From positions 62,001 through 126,000 of the forward strand of contig NZ_JAKGAN010000009.1 of NCBI RefSeq assembly GCF_023061135.1: a DNA stretch of 64,000 nucleotides, written 5' to 3'. This document shows, in pieces, positions 54,378-62,721 of the stretch. How positions within the stretch are numbered: position 1 is the first letter of the stretch; each line of letters starts with the position of its first letter. A program made the position numbers and the translations under genes. Below the pieces are notes generated by a model that was given only the letters and a program-made list of their open reading frames with translations, was not told where the DNA came from and ran no database searches. This stretch comes from Chromohalobacter sarecensis (GTDB lineage Bacteria; Pseudomonadota; Gammaproteobacteria; Pseudomonadales; Halomonadaceae).

Positions 54378-55577
54378 TCAACCTTCGCGCACCGTGACGA
54401 GCTTGGGTCGGCCGATCATCACTCCGGCGATGGTTTGCACGCTGAGCAGGGCCATCAGCAGCCACAGCGAGAGTCGCCAGTCGCCGGTGACGCCGTGCAG
54501 GGCGCCGAATACCAGTGGGCCGCCGGCGGCCATGAGGTAGCCGAGGCTCTGGGCCATGCCGGAGAGCATGGCGGCGTGGTTGGCACGCCGGGTGCGCATC
54601 ACGATCATGGTCAGGGCGAAGCTGAAACAGCCGCCCTGGCCGGCGCCGAGCAGGATCGCCCATAGCGTGGGTGACGCCGTGGGTGCCAGCCACAACCCTA
54701 CCAGCCCCAGCGCGATCAACAGGCAAAGCCCCAGCACCAGCAGGCTATGGTGATTGAGGCGTGCGGCGAGACGCGCGATCACGTAACTCGCGGGAATGGT
54801 GGTCAGGTTGATGATCGACAGCATGTTCCCCGCAGCGGCGCTGGGCACACCTGCGGCCGAGGCCACGGCGGGCACCCAGGTCTGCAGGGTGTAGAAGCCC
54901 AGCGATTGCATGCCCATGAACAGCGTCAACGTCCAGGCGGTGCGGCTCTTGAATAGCCGCGTGAGATTGGTCGATTGGCCGTCGTCGCTTGCCTTGGGCC
55001 GCCGCCAGGCCATCCAGATCCACAGCGCTGTGGTGGCCACGCCCACGCCCGCCCACATCAGGATGGGCACCGACCAGGCACCGCTGAGGTTCATCAACGG
55101 CACGGCGGTCCCCGCGCCGAGCGTTGCACCGATCCCCATCACCACGGTGTAGAGTCCCATGGTTTGGCCGATGCGCTCGGGGCGGTCGCGCTTGACCAGG
55201 CTGGGCATGAAGACGTTGCCGAAGGCGATGCCCAGGCCGGCGAAGAATGTCCCGACGAGCATCACCGGCAGGCTCTCGATGCCACGCAGCAGCCCACCGA
55301 GCGCGATGGCGCCGAGTGCCAGAGCGATGGCGCGATCCAGCCCCAGGCGTGCGGCGACGCCGGGCGCCAGCGGCGAGAGCACGCCGAAGCACAGGATCAT
55401 GCCGGTGGTGAACAAACTGGCGACGCCGGCGCCGATGGCCAGTGTCTGCATGATCGATTCGAGTACCGGCCCCACCACCACGATCGGCGCGCGCAGATTG
55501 ACGGCCGCCAGCGCGAAGGCGACGAGCCATAGCGCAGCGGGCAGGGGAGCGGTTGGAGAAGCGGAACGCGCGGACAT
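54378..55577 (-). CDS. CynX/NimT-type MFS transporter
   Basis: This 399-residue, 12-segment transporter has the CynX family N-terminal motif AAVNLRAPIVVVGPVLE. It continues with GLGIAFGNVFMPSLVKRDRP and GAGQGGCFSFALTMIVMRTR. E. coli CynX transports cyanate, and relatives export nitroimidazoles or import small anions; the substrate here is unknown. ATG 55577 is preferred over a TTG two codons upstream because AGGAAGG is 8 nt away. Confidence 0.92.
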   Translation of the reverse strand: MSARSASPTAPLPAALWLVAFALAAVNLRAPIVVVGPVLESIMQTLAIGAGVASLFTTGMILCFGVLSPLAPGVAARLGLDRAIALALGAIALGGLLRGIESLPVMLVGTFFAGLGIAFGNVFMPSLVKRDRPERIGQTMGLYTVVMGIGATLGAGTAVPLMNLSGAWSVPILMWAGVGVATTALWIWMAWRRPKASDDGQSTNLTRLFKSRTAWTLTLFMGMQSLGFYTLQTWVPAVASAAGVPSAAAGNMLSIINLTTIPASYVIARLAARLNHHSLLVLGLCLLIALGLVGLWLAPTASPTLWAILLGAGQGGCFSFALTMIVMRTRRANHAAMLSGMAQSLGYLMAAGGPLVFGALHGVTGDWRLSLWLLMALLSVQTIAGVMIGRPKLVTVREG

Positions 55578-55736
55578 GGACAAAGCCTTCCTCTCGAACG
55601 GGCGCGCTATCTTAGCATCTCGTTGAAATGCTTGCCGTGGGCCGAAAGGTGAAAGCGCAGAAGAACGAGGTAGGCAAGAGAAGTGCGGGCCGACGCGGTG
55701 AAGCGCCGGCCCGGCGTGCTGATTCAGGCTTAACGT

Positions 55737-56321
55737 TCAGGCGTTGGCAAAGTGTTCGCGCAGATGGGCGCGATAGGCGTCGATATGGCCTTCGATGTCG
55801 GGCGCCTTGATGACGTCGTTGGCGATGTAGGTCGGCATGGCGTCCAGGCCAATGAATTCCTGCGACTTGTGAAACGGGAAGTAGACGCCGTCGACGCCAT
55901 GCCCCTCGAAAAAGTTGCCGGCTTCATCGAAGGCTTCTGCGGGCGCGTTCCAGGTCAGCGAGAGCATGTAGCGCCGCCCCTGGAGCAAGCCGCCGCTGCC
56001 GTACTGAAGGCTGGGGTCCTTGCGTGAGCGGCCGTCACTGGCGTAGAGCGATCCGTGGCCGGCGGTGAAGACCTCGTCGATATAGCGCTTGACGGTCCAT
56101 GGCGTGCCCATCCACCAGCCCGGCATCTGATAGACGATGACATCGGCCCACAGGAATTTTTCGACTTCGGCGTTAGTATCGTAGCCGTCGTCGACACGGG
56201 TCTCGCGGATCTCGTGGCCCATTTCGGCGAGTTCGCCGCGTGCCACGTCGTGCAGGGTGTCATTGTAGCGGCCACCGGAATGCGCGAAGGCTTTGGCGCC
56301 GTTGATCAGCAGAATCTTCAT
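55737..56321 (-). CDS. mdaB: NAD(P)H quinone oxidoreductase MdaB
   Basis: This 194-residue flavodoxin-fold protein has ILLINGAKAFAHSGGRYNDT, WADVIVYQMPGWWMGTPWTV and RYMLSLTWNAPAEAF, all family marks. It reduces quinones by two electrons in the cytoplasm. The longer frame upstream of 56321 is rejected as the true N-terminus is MKILLINGAK. It follows a LysR regulator on the same strand. Confidence 0.94.
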   Translation of the reverse strand: MKILLINGAKAFAHSGGRYNDTLHDVARGELAEMGHEIRETRVDDGYDTNAEVEKFLWADVIVYQMPGWWMGTPWTVKRYIDEVFTAGHGSLYASDGRSRKDPSLQYGSGGLLQGRRYMLSLTWNAPAEAFDEAGNFFEGHGVDGVYFPFHKSQEFIGLDAMPTYIANDVIKAPDIEGHIDAYRAHLREHFANA

Positions 56322-56468
56322 GGTGTCGTTCCCACTTGTTGATAGGCATGTGAATGCAAAAGGTGGGGCAGTCTGCCGAGTCGCGGCCTTGCGATAAAGG
56401 CGCCTAATTGCAAAACATTCTTGCGTTAATCGCAAAGATAGCTGCGTGCATGGTGCGGCGTGATGGAA

Positions 56469-57344
56469 TCAGAGTGTCAGGCGGTCGACGAAGAAATCCA
56501 AAAAGGCATTGATGCGGCCGTGGAGCGCCGTATTGCGGTAGTAGACCGCTTGAATGGGTTCGTGGCGCTCGTGGGTGGCGGCGTCGAGTACCACCGTCAG
56601 GCGTCCTGCCTGGCGAGCGCCGCGCGTCAGGAAATCCGCCAGACAGGCGATGCCCACGTCGGCTTCGGCCATTTGTAGCAATGCTTCGCCGCTGCTCGAG
56701 GCGAGAGAGGGCTGGATGGTACGGCCGTCGCCGATGGGCCAGCGGTTGAGCTGGGTCAGATGCGTGAAGCCCAGTAGCACGTGATGCGCCAGATCCTCGA
56801 CATGGCGTGGCGTGCCGTAGCGTGCCAGGTAAGCGGGGCTCGCCACCAGGCGTCTCCGGCTATGGCCGAGCGGACGGGCATGCAAGGTGGAGTCTTCCAG
56901 GCGGCCGATACGAATGGCGACGTCGGTGCGTTGCTCGATCAGATCGATGTTGGTCTCGTGGGTGGTCAATTCCAGGCGCATCTTGGGGTAGGCGGTATGG
57001 AATTCGGCGAGGTGGGGGACGATCTGATGCAGCAGAAACGGCGTGGCGGCGTCGACGCGCAGGCGCCCGGCGGGCTCGCGACGGCGCACCGTGAGCGCTT
57101 CCTCGGCGGTTTCCAGGGTACCCAGCGCCTGGCGGGCCTGGGCGATGAATGCCTCGCCTTCTTCGGTGATATCCAGGCGTCGCGTGGTGCGGTGCACGAG
57201 GGTCGTCTCGAGCCGCTTCTCCAGGCGCGAGACGGCCCGCGAAAGCCGCGCGGTGCTGGTGCTCAGGCGCTCGGCGGCGGCGGTGAAGCCACCGGCGTCG
57301 ACCACGGCGAGCAACGCCTCAAGATCGTCCCAGCGGCTTTTCAT
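56469..57344 (-). CDS. LysR family transcriptional regulator
   Basis: This 291-residue protein has the N-terminal winged HTH (LEALLAVVDAGGFTAAAERL; TTRRLDITEEGEAFIAQARQ) and a periplasmic-binding-like effector domain. It is transcribed toward mdaB, not divergent from it, with the ygiN-like gene upstream on the same strand. Regulation of one or both quinone genes is inferred from position. GAGGTGG precedes the ATG. The effector is unknown. Confidence 0.93.
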   Translation of the reverse strand: MKSRWDDLEALLAVVDAGGFTAAAERLSTSTARLSRAVSRLEKRLETTLVHRTTRRLDITEEGEAFIAQARQALGTLETAEEALTVRRREPAGRLRVDAATPFLLHQIVPHLAEFHTAYPKMRLELTTHETNIDLIEQRTDVAIRIGRLEDSTLHARPLGHSRRRLVASPAYLARYGTPRHVEDLAHHVLLGFTHLTQLNRWPIGDGRTIQPSLASSSGEALLQMAEADVGIACLADFLTRGARQAGRLTVVLDAATHERHEPIQAVYYRNTALHGRINAFLDFFVDRLTL

Positions 57345-57401
57345 GCCACCTCGCGATGTATGAAAGCAATGGCGGGGACGATCATCCGACGGTGCGGCGC
57401 G

Positions 57402-57749
57402 TTACAGCTTGGGGGCGTCGAAATTGGCCGGCTCATCGGTATACACGCAGACGTTGGCGTCTTCGACATCGCCGTCCTCGGCTTCGACGTAGTCGGCGAA
57501 GAAGGCCTGCACTTCGCGGCGCTGGCAATGCGCTTCGAAGGAGGCACGGTCGGCCCAGATCTCGTGAAAGACGATGGGATAGCTGGTGCCATCGGCGAAC
57601 GGGTTGTCGATCTTCCGGGTCACGGTGTACTGGATGCAGGCGTCTTCGCGGTGCGCGTTGGGCTCGAGCGCCTGAAGTGCCTGAAAGACGCTCTCTTCCT
57701 TGCCGGGCTTGGGCTTGAACTGGGCGGTGCAATAGATCTTGCTGGACAT
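57402..57749 (-). CDS. Antibiotic-biosynthesis-monooxygenase-fold protein (YgiN-like quinol monooxygenase)
   Basis: This 115-residue dimeric ferredoxin-like protein has IYCTAQFKPKPGKEESVFQA, CIQYTVTRKIDNPF and FHEIWADRASFEAHCQ, the ABM-domain order. In E. coli ygiN lies beside mdaB and their products cycle menadione; here a LysR gene lies between the two. ATG 57749 begins the domain. The upstream frame is not family-like. Confidence 0.88.
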   Translation of the reverse strand: MSSKIYCTAQFKPKPGKEESVFQALQALEPNAHREDACIQYTVTRKIDNPFADGTSYPIVFHEIWADRASFEAHCQRREVQAFFADYVEAEDGDVEDANVCVYTDEPANFDAPKL

Positions 57750-57939
57750 GATGACCTCGTGAATGGATACGGATGAAGGCGTAGACGATATCATCTTGGT
57801 GTCTGGTATCGGTAGCGTGAGAGCGCATTGCGGGCTGTCGAGCGGCATGGCGTGGCGTCTTAATCCAAAGGCGTATTGAGCGCGCCAGCGCAATTGCTTA
57901 TCAAGGAGGCACCAGTCACAGCCACGCGAGGTTGCCCCC

Positions 57940-58044
57940 ATGCGCATCGTGAAACCGGATACCCTGCGCCATGCCCTCATCGTCTCCGCGATGGGCTCCG
58001 CCACCTTGCTGGTATCGGCGTTGAGCTACCAACTGCTGATCTGA
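57940..58044 (+). CDS. Possible 34-residue small membrane protein
   Basis: MRIVKPDTLRHALIVSAMGS continues as ATLLVSALSYQLLI and stops. A positive head is followed by one hydrophobic helix, a common small-membrane-protein layout. GAGG lies 8 nt before the ATG. It lies in the otherwise gene-free stretch 57750-58100, 56 nt before a larger membrane-protein gene on the same strand. No homologue is recognised; it could be a chance frame. Confidence 0.4.
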   Translation: MRIVKPDTLRHALIVSAMGSATLLVSALSYQLLI

Positions 58045-58100
58045 TGGCGCTCCGGCCGCCGAGCGGTTAGGGTCTGGGCATTGTCCCGGGAGCTTTCGTC

Positions 58101-58937
58101 ATGTCGCTGTCTTCTCGCATGCCCCATTGCCGCTGGGCGGTGGCGGCGTTACTGATCTTGGCGCTGGTGTCGTGGCTCGGCGTCACGCACGACATGGCGA
58201 TGGCCACGCTGGATGAGGCCCTGGCCACAGCATTCAAGAGCTTTGCCCTGGCCAAGGCGCTCAACGCGGCGATTTCGGTCATGCAGAGCGTCACCGCCGA
58301 CGCCATGGTCTTCCAAGTGCAGTTCGGCCAGGCGTTGGACCCCGCCAACGATCTCGTCGAGCGTTTCTCGTGGATCATGTTTGCCTCCACGGCCTCGCTG
58401 GCCATGCAGAAGGTCTTGATCCAGATGGCCGGCCACGCGGTCATCAAGGCGCTTTTCTCGTTGAGTTGCCTGTTGCTGGCGGTGTCGCTCGTCTGGGGCC
58501 GTGGCGTTTGGCGTGAATGGGCCCGGCGAGCATTCCTGCTGATGGCGTTTCTGCGTTTCGCGGTGCTCATCGCGGCGCTGGCCAGTACCTGGATGGGCGA
58601 TACCTTGATCGGCGATCAACGCGAGGGGCTTTACACGGCGCTGGATCAGGACCGCGCAGTGTTTCAGGACGTCGCCGAGACGCAGGCCGGCATGCGTGAA
58701 GAAGATGACGGCGTGTGGCAGCAGCTCAAGGATAAATGGGAAAGCGCCGTGGGCCATCCGGTCCGCGATCTGCTGACACGTCTGGATAGCATGACCGAGA
58801 ACGTGGTCGCCTTGGCGGCGGTGTTCATCGTCCAGACGATCCTGTTCCCGCTGGGCTTTCTCTATCTAAGCTGGCGCCTGCTCGGCACGCTGACAGCCCC
58901 GCTGGCAGGGCGTTATCCCGTTGTTCGCGGCGCCTGA
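58101..58937 (+). CDS. Multi-pass membrane protein of unknown function
   Basis: This 278-residue protein has an N-terminal helix (WAVAALLILALVSWLGV), then ASLAMQKVLIQMAGHAVIKA, two central segments and a C-terminal pair (VVALAAVFIVQTILFPLGFL). Between the halves lies an acidic soluble region, QDVAETQAGMREEDDGVWQQ. I do not recognise a family. GGGAG precedes the ATG by about 8 nt. The gene converges with the DUF924 gene. Coding bias is like its neighbours. Confidence 0.85.
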   Translation: MSLSSRMPHCRWAVAALLILALVSWLGVTHDMAMATLDEALATAFKSFALAKALNAAISVMQSVTADAMVFQVQFGQALDPANDLVERFSWIMFASTASLAMQKVLIQMAGHAVIKALFSLSCLLLAVSLVWGRGVWREWARRAFLLMAFLRFAVLIAALASTWMGDTLIGDQREGLYTALDQDRAVFQDVAETQAGMREEDDGVWQQLKDKWESAVGHPVRDLLTRLDSMTENVVALAAVFIVQTILFPLGFLYLSWRLLGTLTAPLAGRYPVVRGA

Positions 58938-58959
58938 TCGCAAGTACAGCTTACTCAAT

Positions 58960-59514
58960 CTAAAAAGACGAGCCGGGCTGGCGTAAAAAATCGCGTTCTT
59001 CCGGCGTCGATTCCCGACCAAGTACCGCGTTGCGATGCGGATAACGGCCGAATCGCTCGATAATCGCCCAATGGCGCTGCTCGAAGTCCAGGTTGCGCTC
59101 CAGCCCCGGCTGATCGAAAAGCCGCAGAGCCTCCTGGTGGATCACGGGCGATTCGCTGTGCATATACGGCATATACACAAACGCGCGCTGTTCGGGCGGT
59201 AGTGTTTGATCGCCGCCTCGCGCGACCAGATGCTGGGCGAGGCTCAGCGCTAGCGGGTCCTGAGCGAAGGCCAGGGGCTGATCGCGGTAGATATTGCGCG
59301 AGAACTGATCCAGCAGCAGTATCTCCGCCAAGGCGCCGCGGCTACTTTGCCGCCAGGCGTAAAGCTCGCAGCGACACGCCGCATCGTACAGGGCCCCGAA
59401 ACGCTCGGCGAGCGCCTGATCGAATGCTGCGTCCTTGTTGAACCACTGCTTGGGGCCCGCTTCAACGAACCAGAAATCCAGCACTTGCCGCGCCTGTTCA
59501 ACATCTTGCGTCAT
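58960..59514 (-). CDS. DUF924 family protein
   Basis: This 184-residue, all-helical protein has VLDFWFVEAGPKQWFNKDAA, LLLDQFSRNIYRDQPLAFAQD and YMPYMHSESPVIHQEAL, the clear DUF924 signature (TPR-like fold). Function is unknown. It lies 22 nt after the membrane protein stop on the opposite strand. GGTGAG precedes the ATG. Confidence 0.95.
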   Translation of the reverse strand: MTQDVEQARQVLDFWFVEAGPKQWFNKDAAFDQALAERFGALYDAACRCELYAWRQSSRGALAEILLLDQFSRNIYRDQPLAFAQDPLALSLAQHLVARGGDQTLPPEQRAFVYMPYMHSESPVIHQEALRLFDQPGLERNLDFEQRHWAIIERFGRYPHRNAVLGRESTPEERDFLRQPGSSF

Positions 59515-59539
59515 GGCTCACCTCGGCTGATTGATACGC

Positions 59540-60031
59540 TTAACGCGTTGGAATGTACGTGCGCTCGAGCTCGAGCAACCAGGCCTTGCGCTCGAGCCCG
59601 CCAGCGTACCCGGTGAGTGTACCATCACGCCCGATCACGCGGTGACAAGGCACGACGATGGGCAACGGATTGCGCCCGTTGGCGGCGCCGACCGCGCGCA
59701 TTGCCTTGAGGTTGTCGATGTCCCGGGCGATCTCCGCGTAGCTGCGCGTCTCCCCGAAAGGAATGCGAGCCAATGCCGCCCATACGCGTTGCTGAAAGGG
59801 CGTACCTTGAGGGTCGAGCGGCACGTCGAAGTCGCGCAGTTCTCCCTTGAAGTAGGCGCTTAGCTGCTCGCGGCAGGTCTCGGTGAGGGGCGAGGGCGCC
59901 GCCGGGATCTCGGTGCTGTCGACGAAGGCGATCTCGCGAATTCCATGCTCGCTGGCGAGGATGCGTAGCGTGCCCAGCGGCGAGGTCGGTTCGGGCGTGA
60001 CATAATCGATAGCGTAGGCGGGCGTTGCCAT
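59540..60031 (-). CDS. ogt: Methylated-DNA--protein-cysteine methyltransferase
   Basis: This 163-residue repair protein has GTPFQQRVWAALARIPFGET, the SYAEIARDI helix, and the acceptor Cys in NPLPIVVPCHRVIGRDG, followed by LTGYAGGLERKAWLLE. It takes methyl groups from O6-methylguanine irreversibly. ATG 60031 is one base after the stop of the Ada-AlkA gene, so they are one unit. Together they cover the full set of Ada activities in two proteins. Confidence 0.96.
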   Translation of the reverse strand: MATPAYAIDYVTPEPTSPLGTLRILASEHGIREIAFVDSTEIPAAPSPLTETCREQLSAYFKGELRDFDVPLDPQGTPFQQRVWAALARIPFGETRSYAEIARDIDNLKAMRAVGAANGRNPLPIVVPCHRVIGRDGTLTGYAGGLERKAWLLELERTYIPTR

Positions 60032-60032
60032 A

Positions 60033-61394
60033 TCAGCGACTCCAGAGTTGTAGGGTGAGATAACTGCGCCACGGCGCGGCAAGATCCGGCTCGAGTGTGT
60101 CCAGCGCCGCCAGGGCTCGCTTGACGCCCAGGTCGCCGCCCAGCCAGATATCGGGATGACTGGTGCCGCGCAGGGCGGCGTAATCGGCACTCCAGGGGCC
60201 GATGCCCTTTAGCGTGGTCCAGCAGCGAGGGTCATCCTCGAGACGCTGCTCGCATTCGGCTTGCGCCAGGCCACGCAGACAGTCACGGCGTGCCTGGGGC
60301 ATGCGCAGAAACGTCAGGTCGCTGGCGGCGATGCGCGCGGCTGTGGGGAAATGGTGCCCGCCCTCGGCGGTGGGTTCGCCGAGCGCTTCGACCAGGCGGG
60401 TCGTATGTCTTTGCGCCGCCGAGACCGATACCTGCTGGCCGAGTACCGCGCGTACGCCGGCCTCAAAAGGGCTCCAAAGGCCGGGAAGGCGCAGCCCTTC
60501 GACGAGGGGAAACGCCTCCGGAAGCATCTTCTGAAGCTGGGCCTCGATGAGCGTCGTGTCGGCGTCCAGGTCGAGCACGCGGCGGATATTGCGCACCACC
60601 GGCGAGAGCGCTCCGAGGTCATCGAGCGTCAGCGTGACGCGAAAACAAGACCGCTCGGGCAGGTGCTTGGCGGTGAAATGGCCACGTGCCGCTCCCCACT
60701 GAATGTAACGTCCGTAGTGACGCTCGTCCTCCCATTCCAGCGTGTCGATGCGGCGCTCGGCGAGGAAGTCGCGCAGCCATTCCCAGGCGTAAGGCGGGCG
60801 ATAGGCCAGCGTCAGTGTGAGGTCTTGGCTTGGTGGCCCAGGCGTACGTCGCAACTCACGCGGCGCGTGCCCCACCTGGCGGCGGAACGCATCATTGAAG
60901 CGCCGTAGGCTGGTGAAGCCGCTGGCGTAGGCGATATCGGCCACTGGCAGCGCGCTCTGGTGCAGCAACTGCTTGGCGAACAGGCACTGGCGATGCAGGG
61001 CGTAGGCCTTGGGTGAGACGCCCAGATGCTGCTGGAACAGCAGGCGCAGGTAGCGCTCGCCGATGCCGAGGCGCTCGCAAAGCGCGCCCAGGGAGGCTTG
61101 GCTCAAGGCACCTTCATCGATCAGCCGCAAGGCGCGGCGTAGCGTGGTGTGGTTGCCATGCCAGGCGGGCGAGTCCGGGGCGCTATCCGGGCGGCAGCGC
61201 AGGCAAGGACGAAAGCCCGCCTGGGCGGCACTTACAGCGCTGGGGAAATAGCGCACATTGTCGTCACGCGGCGGCCGGGCGGGGCAGATCGGCCGGCAGT
61301 AGATCCCGGTCGTGGTCACGCCGACGAAGAAGCGCCCATCGAAGCGAGCATCCCGCGACAGACGGGCCACGCGGCAGCGGTCGGGATCGAGCAT
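60033..61394 (-). CDS. Ada N-terminal domain-AraC HTH-AlkA fusion (3-methyladenine glycosylase II)
   Basis: This 453-residue fusion has three parts. The Ada methyl-phosphotriester domain has Cys ligands in GIYCRPICPARPP and FRPCLRCRPD. The AraC-type HTH shows LGALCERLGIGERYLRLLFQ and ADIAYASGFTSLRRFNDAFR (about 85-185). The AlkA glycosylase (about 195-453) has SPFEAGVRAVLGQQVS and an HhH of LKGIGPWSADYAAL. The catalytic Asp is probably in WLGGDLGVKRAL. It senses methylated DNA, likely activates its own operon, and excises alkylated bases. The start agrees with the family. Confidence 0.92.
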   Translation of the reverse strand: MLDPDRCRVARLSRDARFDGRFFVGVTTTGIYCRPICPARPPRDDNVRYFPSAVSAAQAGFRPCLRCRPDSAPDSPAWHGNHTTLRRALRLIDEGALSQASLGALCERLGIGERYLRLLFQQHLGVSPKAYALHRQCLFAKQLLHQSALPVADIAYASGFTSLRRFNDAFRRQVGHAPRELRRTPGPPSQDLTLTLAYRPPYAWEWLRDFLAERRIDTLEWEDERHYGRYIQWGAARGHFTAKHLPERSCFRVTLTLDDLGALSPVVRNIRRVLDLDADTTLIEAQLQKMLPEAFPLVEGLRLPGLWSPFEAGVRAVLGQQVSVSAAQRHTTRLVEALGEPTAEGGHHFPTAARIAASDLTFLRMPQARRDCLRGLAQAECEQRLEDDPRCWTTLKGIGPWSADYAALRGTSHPDIWLGGDLGVKRALAALDTLEPDLAAPWRSYLTLQLWSR

Positions 61395-61509
61395 GGCGAG
61401 GCTCCTCGAAGAAGTAACGCTACCAGTGTAACGCTTTGGCGGAACCGGACTCGCCGGATTCGGTAGTGATATGCGCGGGCGGTGCTCTCGTCGATATTAC
61501 TTAGCCTGC

Positions 61510-61539
61510 TATAATGCGTCTCTTTTGTGGAGTCTCCCC
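61510..61539 (+). promoter_or_regulatory. Promoter -10 and short leader of the AbrB-like gene
   Basis: TATAAT (61510-61515) places a start near 61522. TGGAG at 61528-61532 is 7 nt before a TTG at 61540 in frame with the transporter. No good -35 is seen. The short leader favours the TTG start over the ATG at 61588. Confidence 0.55.
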
Positions 61540-62646
61540 TTGGCCCCTTATCCGTCCCCTGCGCCTTCTCGACCGTCATCTCCCCGCATGCGTCGTGCCG
61601 GGCTGTGGCTGGGCTTGTTCGTGGCGTGCTGCGTGGCGAGTGGCGTGCTCAACTATTGGCATATGCCGGCGGGCGGTTTCATCGGCCCGATGCTGGTGGG
61701 CATCGCCTTCGGTATCGGCGGCAGCGGCCTGCGTCTGCCGAGGCGTTGCTTCAAGCTCGGTCAGGGCACGGTCGGCGTGTTGATCGCGCACGCCATGACG
61801 ATGAGCGTGCTGTTCACGATCCTCGATGGCTGGCTGGTGATGCTGCTGGCCACGGCCATTACTTTGCTGCTCAGTCTGCTGGTGGGGATCGTTCTGGTGC
61901 GTTACGGCGGGCTTCCTGGCAGCACCGCAGCCTGGGGCACTACGCCGGGCGCGGCGGCGGCGATGGTAGCGATGGCTGAGGAGCGCGAGGATACCGACCC
62001 GCGTATCGTGGCGGCGATGCAATACGTGCGGGTAGTGTGCGTGGTGCTCGTCGGCGCTCTGGTGAGCCATTGGCTGGGGGTGAGCGGTGCGCCATCGCGC
62101 AGCGGAAGCGGCTTGCCGGGCGACCTGGCCGGAGCGCTCGATCTGGCGATTACCTTGGCGGTCGTCGTCGGTGGGGTTTGGCTGTGTGATCGCCGCCTGC
62201 CTGCAGGCGCCTTGCTGGGGCCGATGCTCATCGGCACCGTGCTGCATCTCGGTGGCTGGGCGACGCTGTCGATGCCCGCGCCCTTGCTGATGCTGGCTTA
62301 CGGCTTCATTGGTGTCTATGTGGGGCTGCGCTTCGACCGCGACGCGCTGGCGACCGTGGCTCGCTCGCTAGGCAAGATGGTCTTGGCCTCGCTGGTGCTG
62401 ATCGCCCTATGCGCGCTCTCGGCGCTGTTGATGGTGGGGCTCATGGATACAGACTTCATTACCGCCTACCTGGCGACCAGCCCTGGCGGGCTCGACTCGA
62501 TGACCATCATCGCCATCGACACGCATGCCGATGTGGGGCTAGTGGTGGCGTTGCAGACGTTGCGGCTTTTCACGGTGGTGCTGTTGGGGCCGGCGATGGC
62601 GCGTTTCATCGCGCGTTTCGCCCGGCCCGTGAAAGGTACGTCTTGA
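61540..62646 (+). CDS. AbrB family membrane protein (putative transporter / aidB regulator family)
   Basis: This 368-residue protein (from TTG; 352 from ATG 61588) has about ten hydrophobic segments in two similar halves. The halves share the repeated PAGGFIGPMLVGIAFGIGG and PAGALLGPMLIGTVLHLGG motifs, and later TSPGGLDSMTIIAIDT. This is the AbrB/ammonia-monooxygenase-like family (PF05145). E. coli AbrB is named as a regulator of aidB expression, but transport is also plausible. It is divergent from the Ada-AlkA gene. A hairpin terminator follows. Confidence 0.88.
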   Translation: MAPYPSPAPSRPSSPRMRRAGLWLGLFVACCVASGVLNYWHMPAGGFIGPMLVGIAFGIGGSGLRLPRRCFKLGQGTVGVLIAHAMTMSVLFTILDGWLVMLLATAITLLLSLLVGIVLVRYGGLPGSTAAWGTTPGAAAAMVAMAEEREDTDPRIVAAMQYVRVVCVVLVGALVSHWLGVSGAPSRSGSGLPGDLAGALDLAITLAVVVGGVWLCDRRLPAGALLGPMLIGTVLHLGGWATLSMPAPLLMLAYGFIGVYVGLRFDRDALATVARSLGKMVLASLVLIALCALSALLMVGLMDTDFITAYLATSPGGLDSMTIIAIDTHADVGLVVALQTLRLFTVVLLGPAMARFIARFARPVKGTS

Positions 62647-62665
62647 GCGTTTGCCGTAACGCAAA

Positions 62666-62687
62666 GGGGCGGCCCGAAGGCCGCCCC
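62666..62687 (+). terminator. Hairpin between AbrB-like gene and binding-protein gene
   Basis: A 9-bp perfect stem, GGGGCGGCC with GGCCGCCCC, has a CGAA loop. It lies between convergent genes (20 nt and 35 nt from their stops). Read on the minus strand it is followed by CTTTGCGTTA. Likely bidirectional. Confidence 0.7.
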
Positions 62688-62721
62688 CATGGCGTCTGGC
62701 GTTAATTTGTAAAACGCCGCC

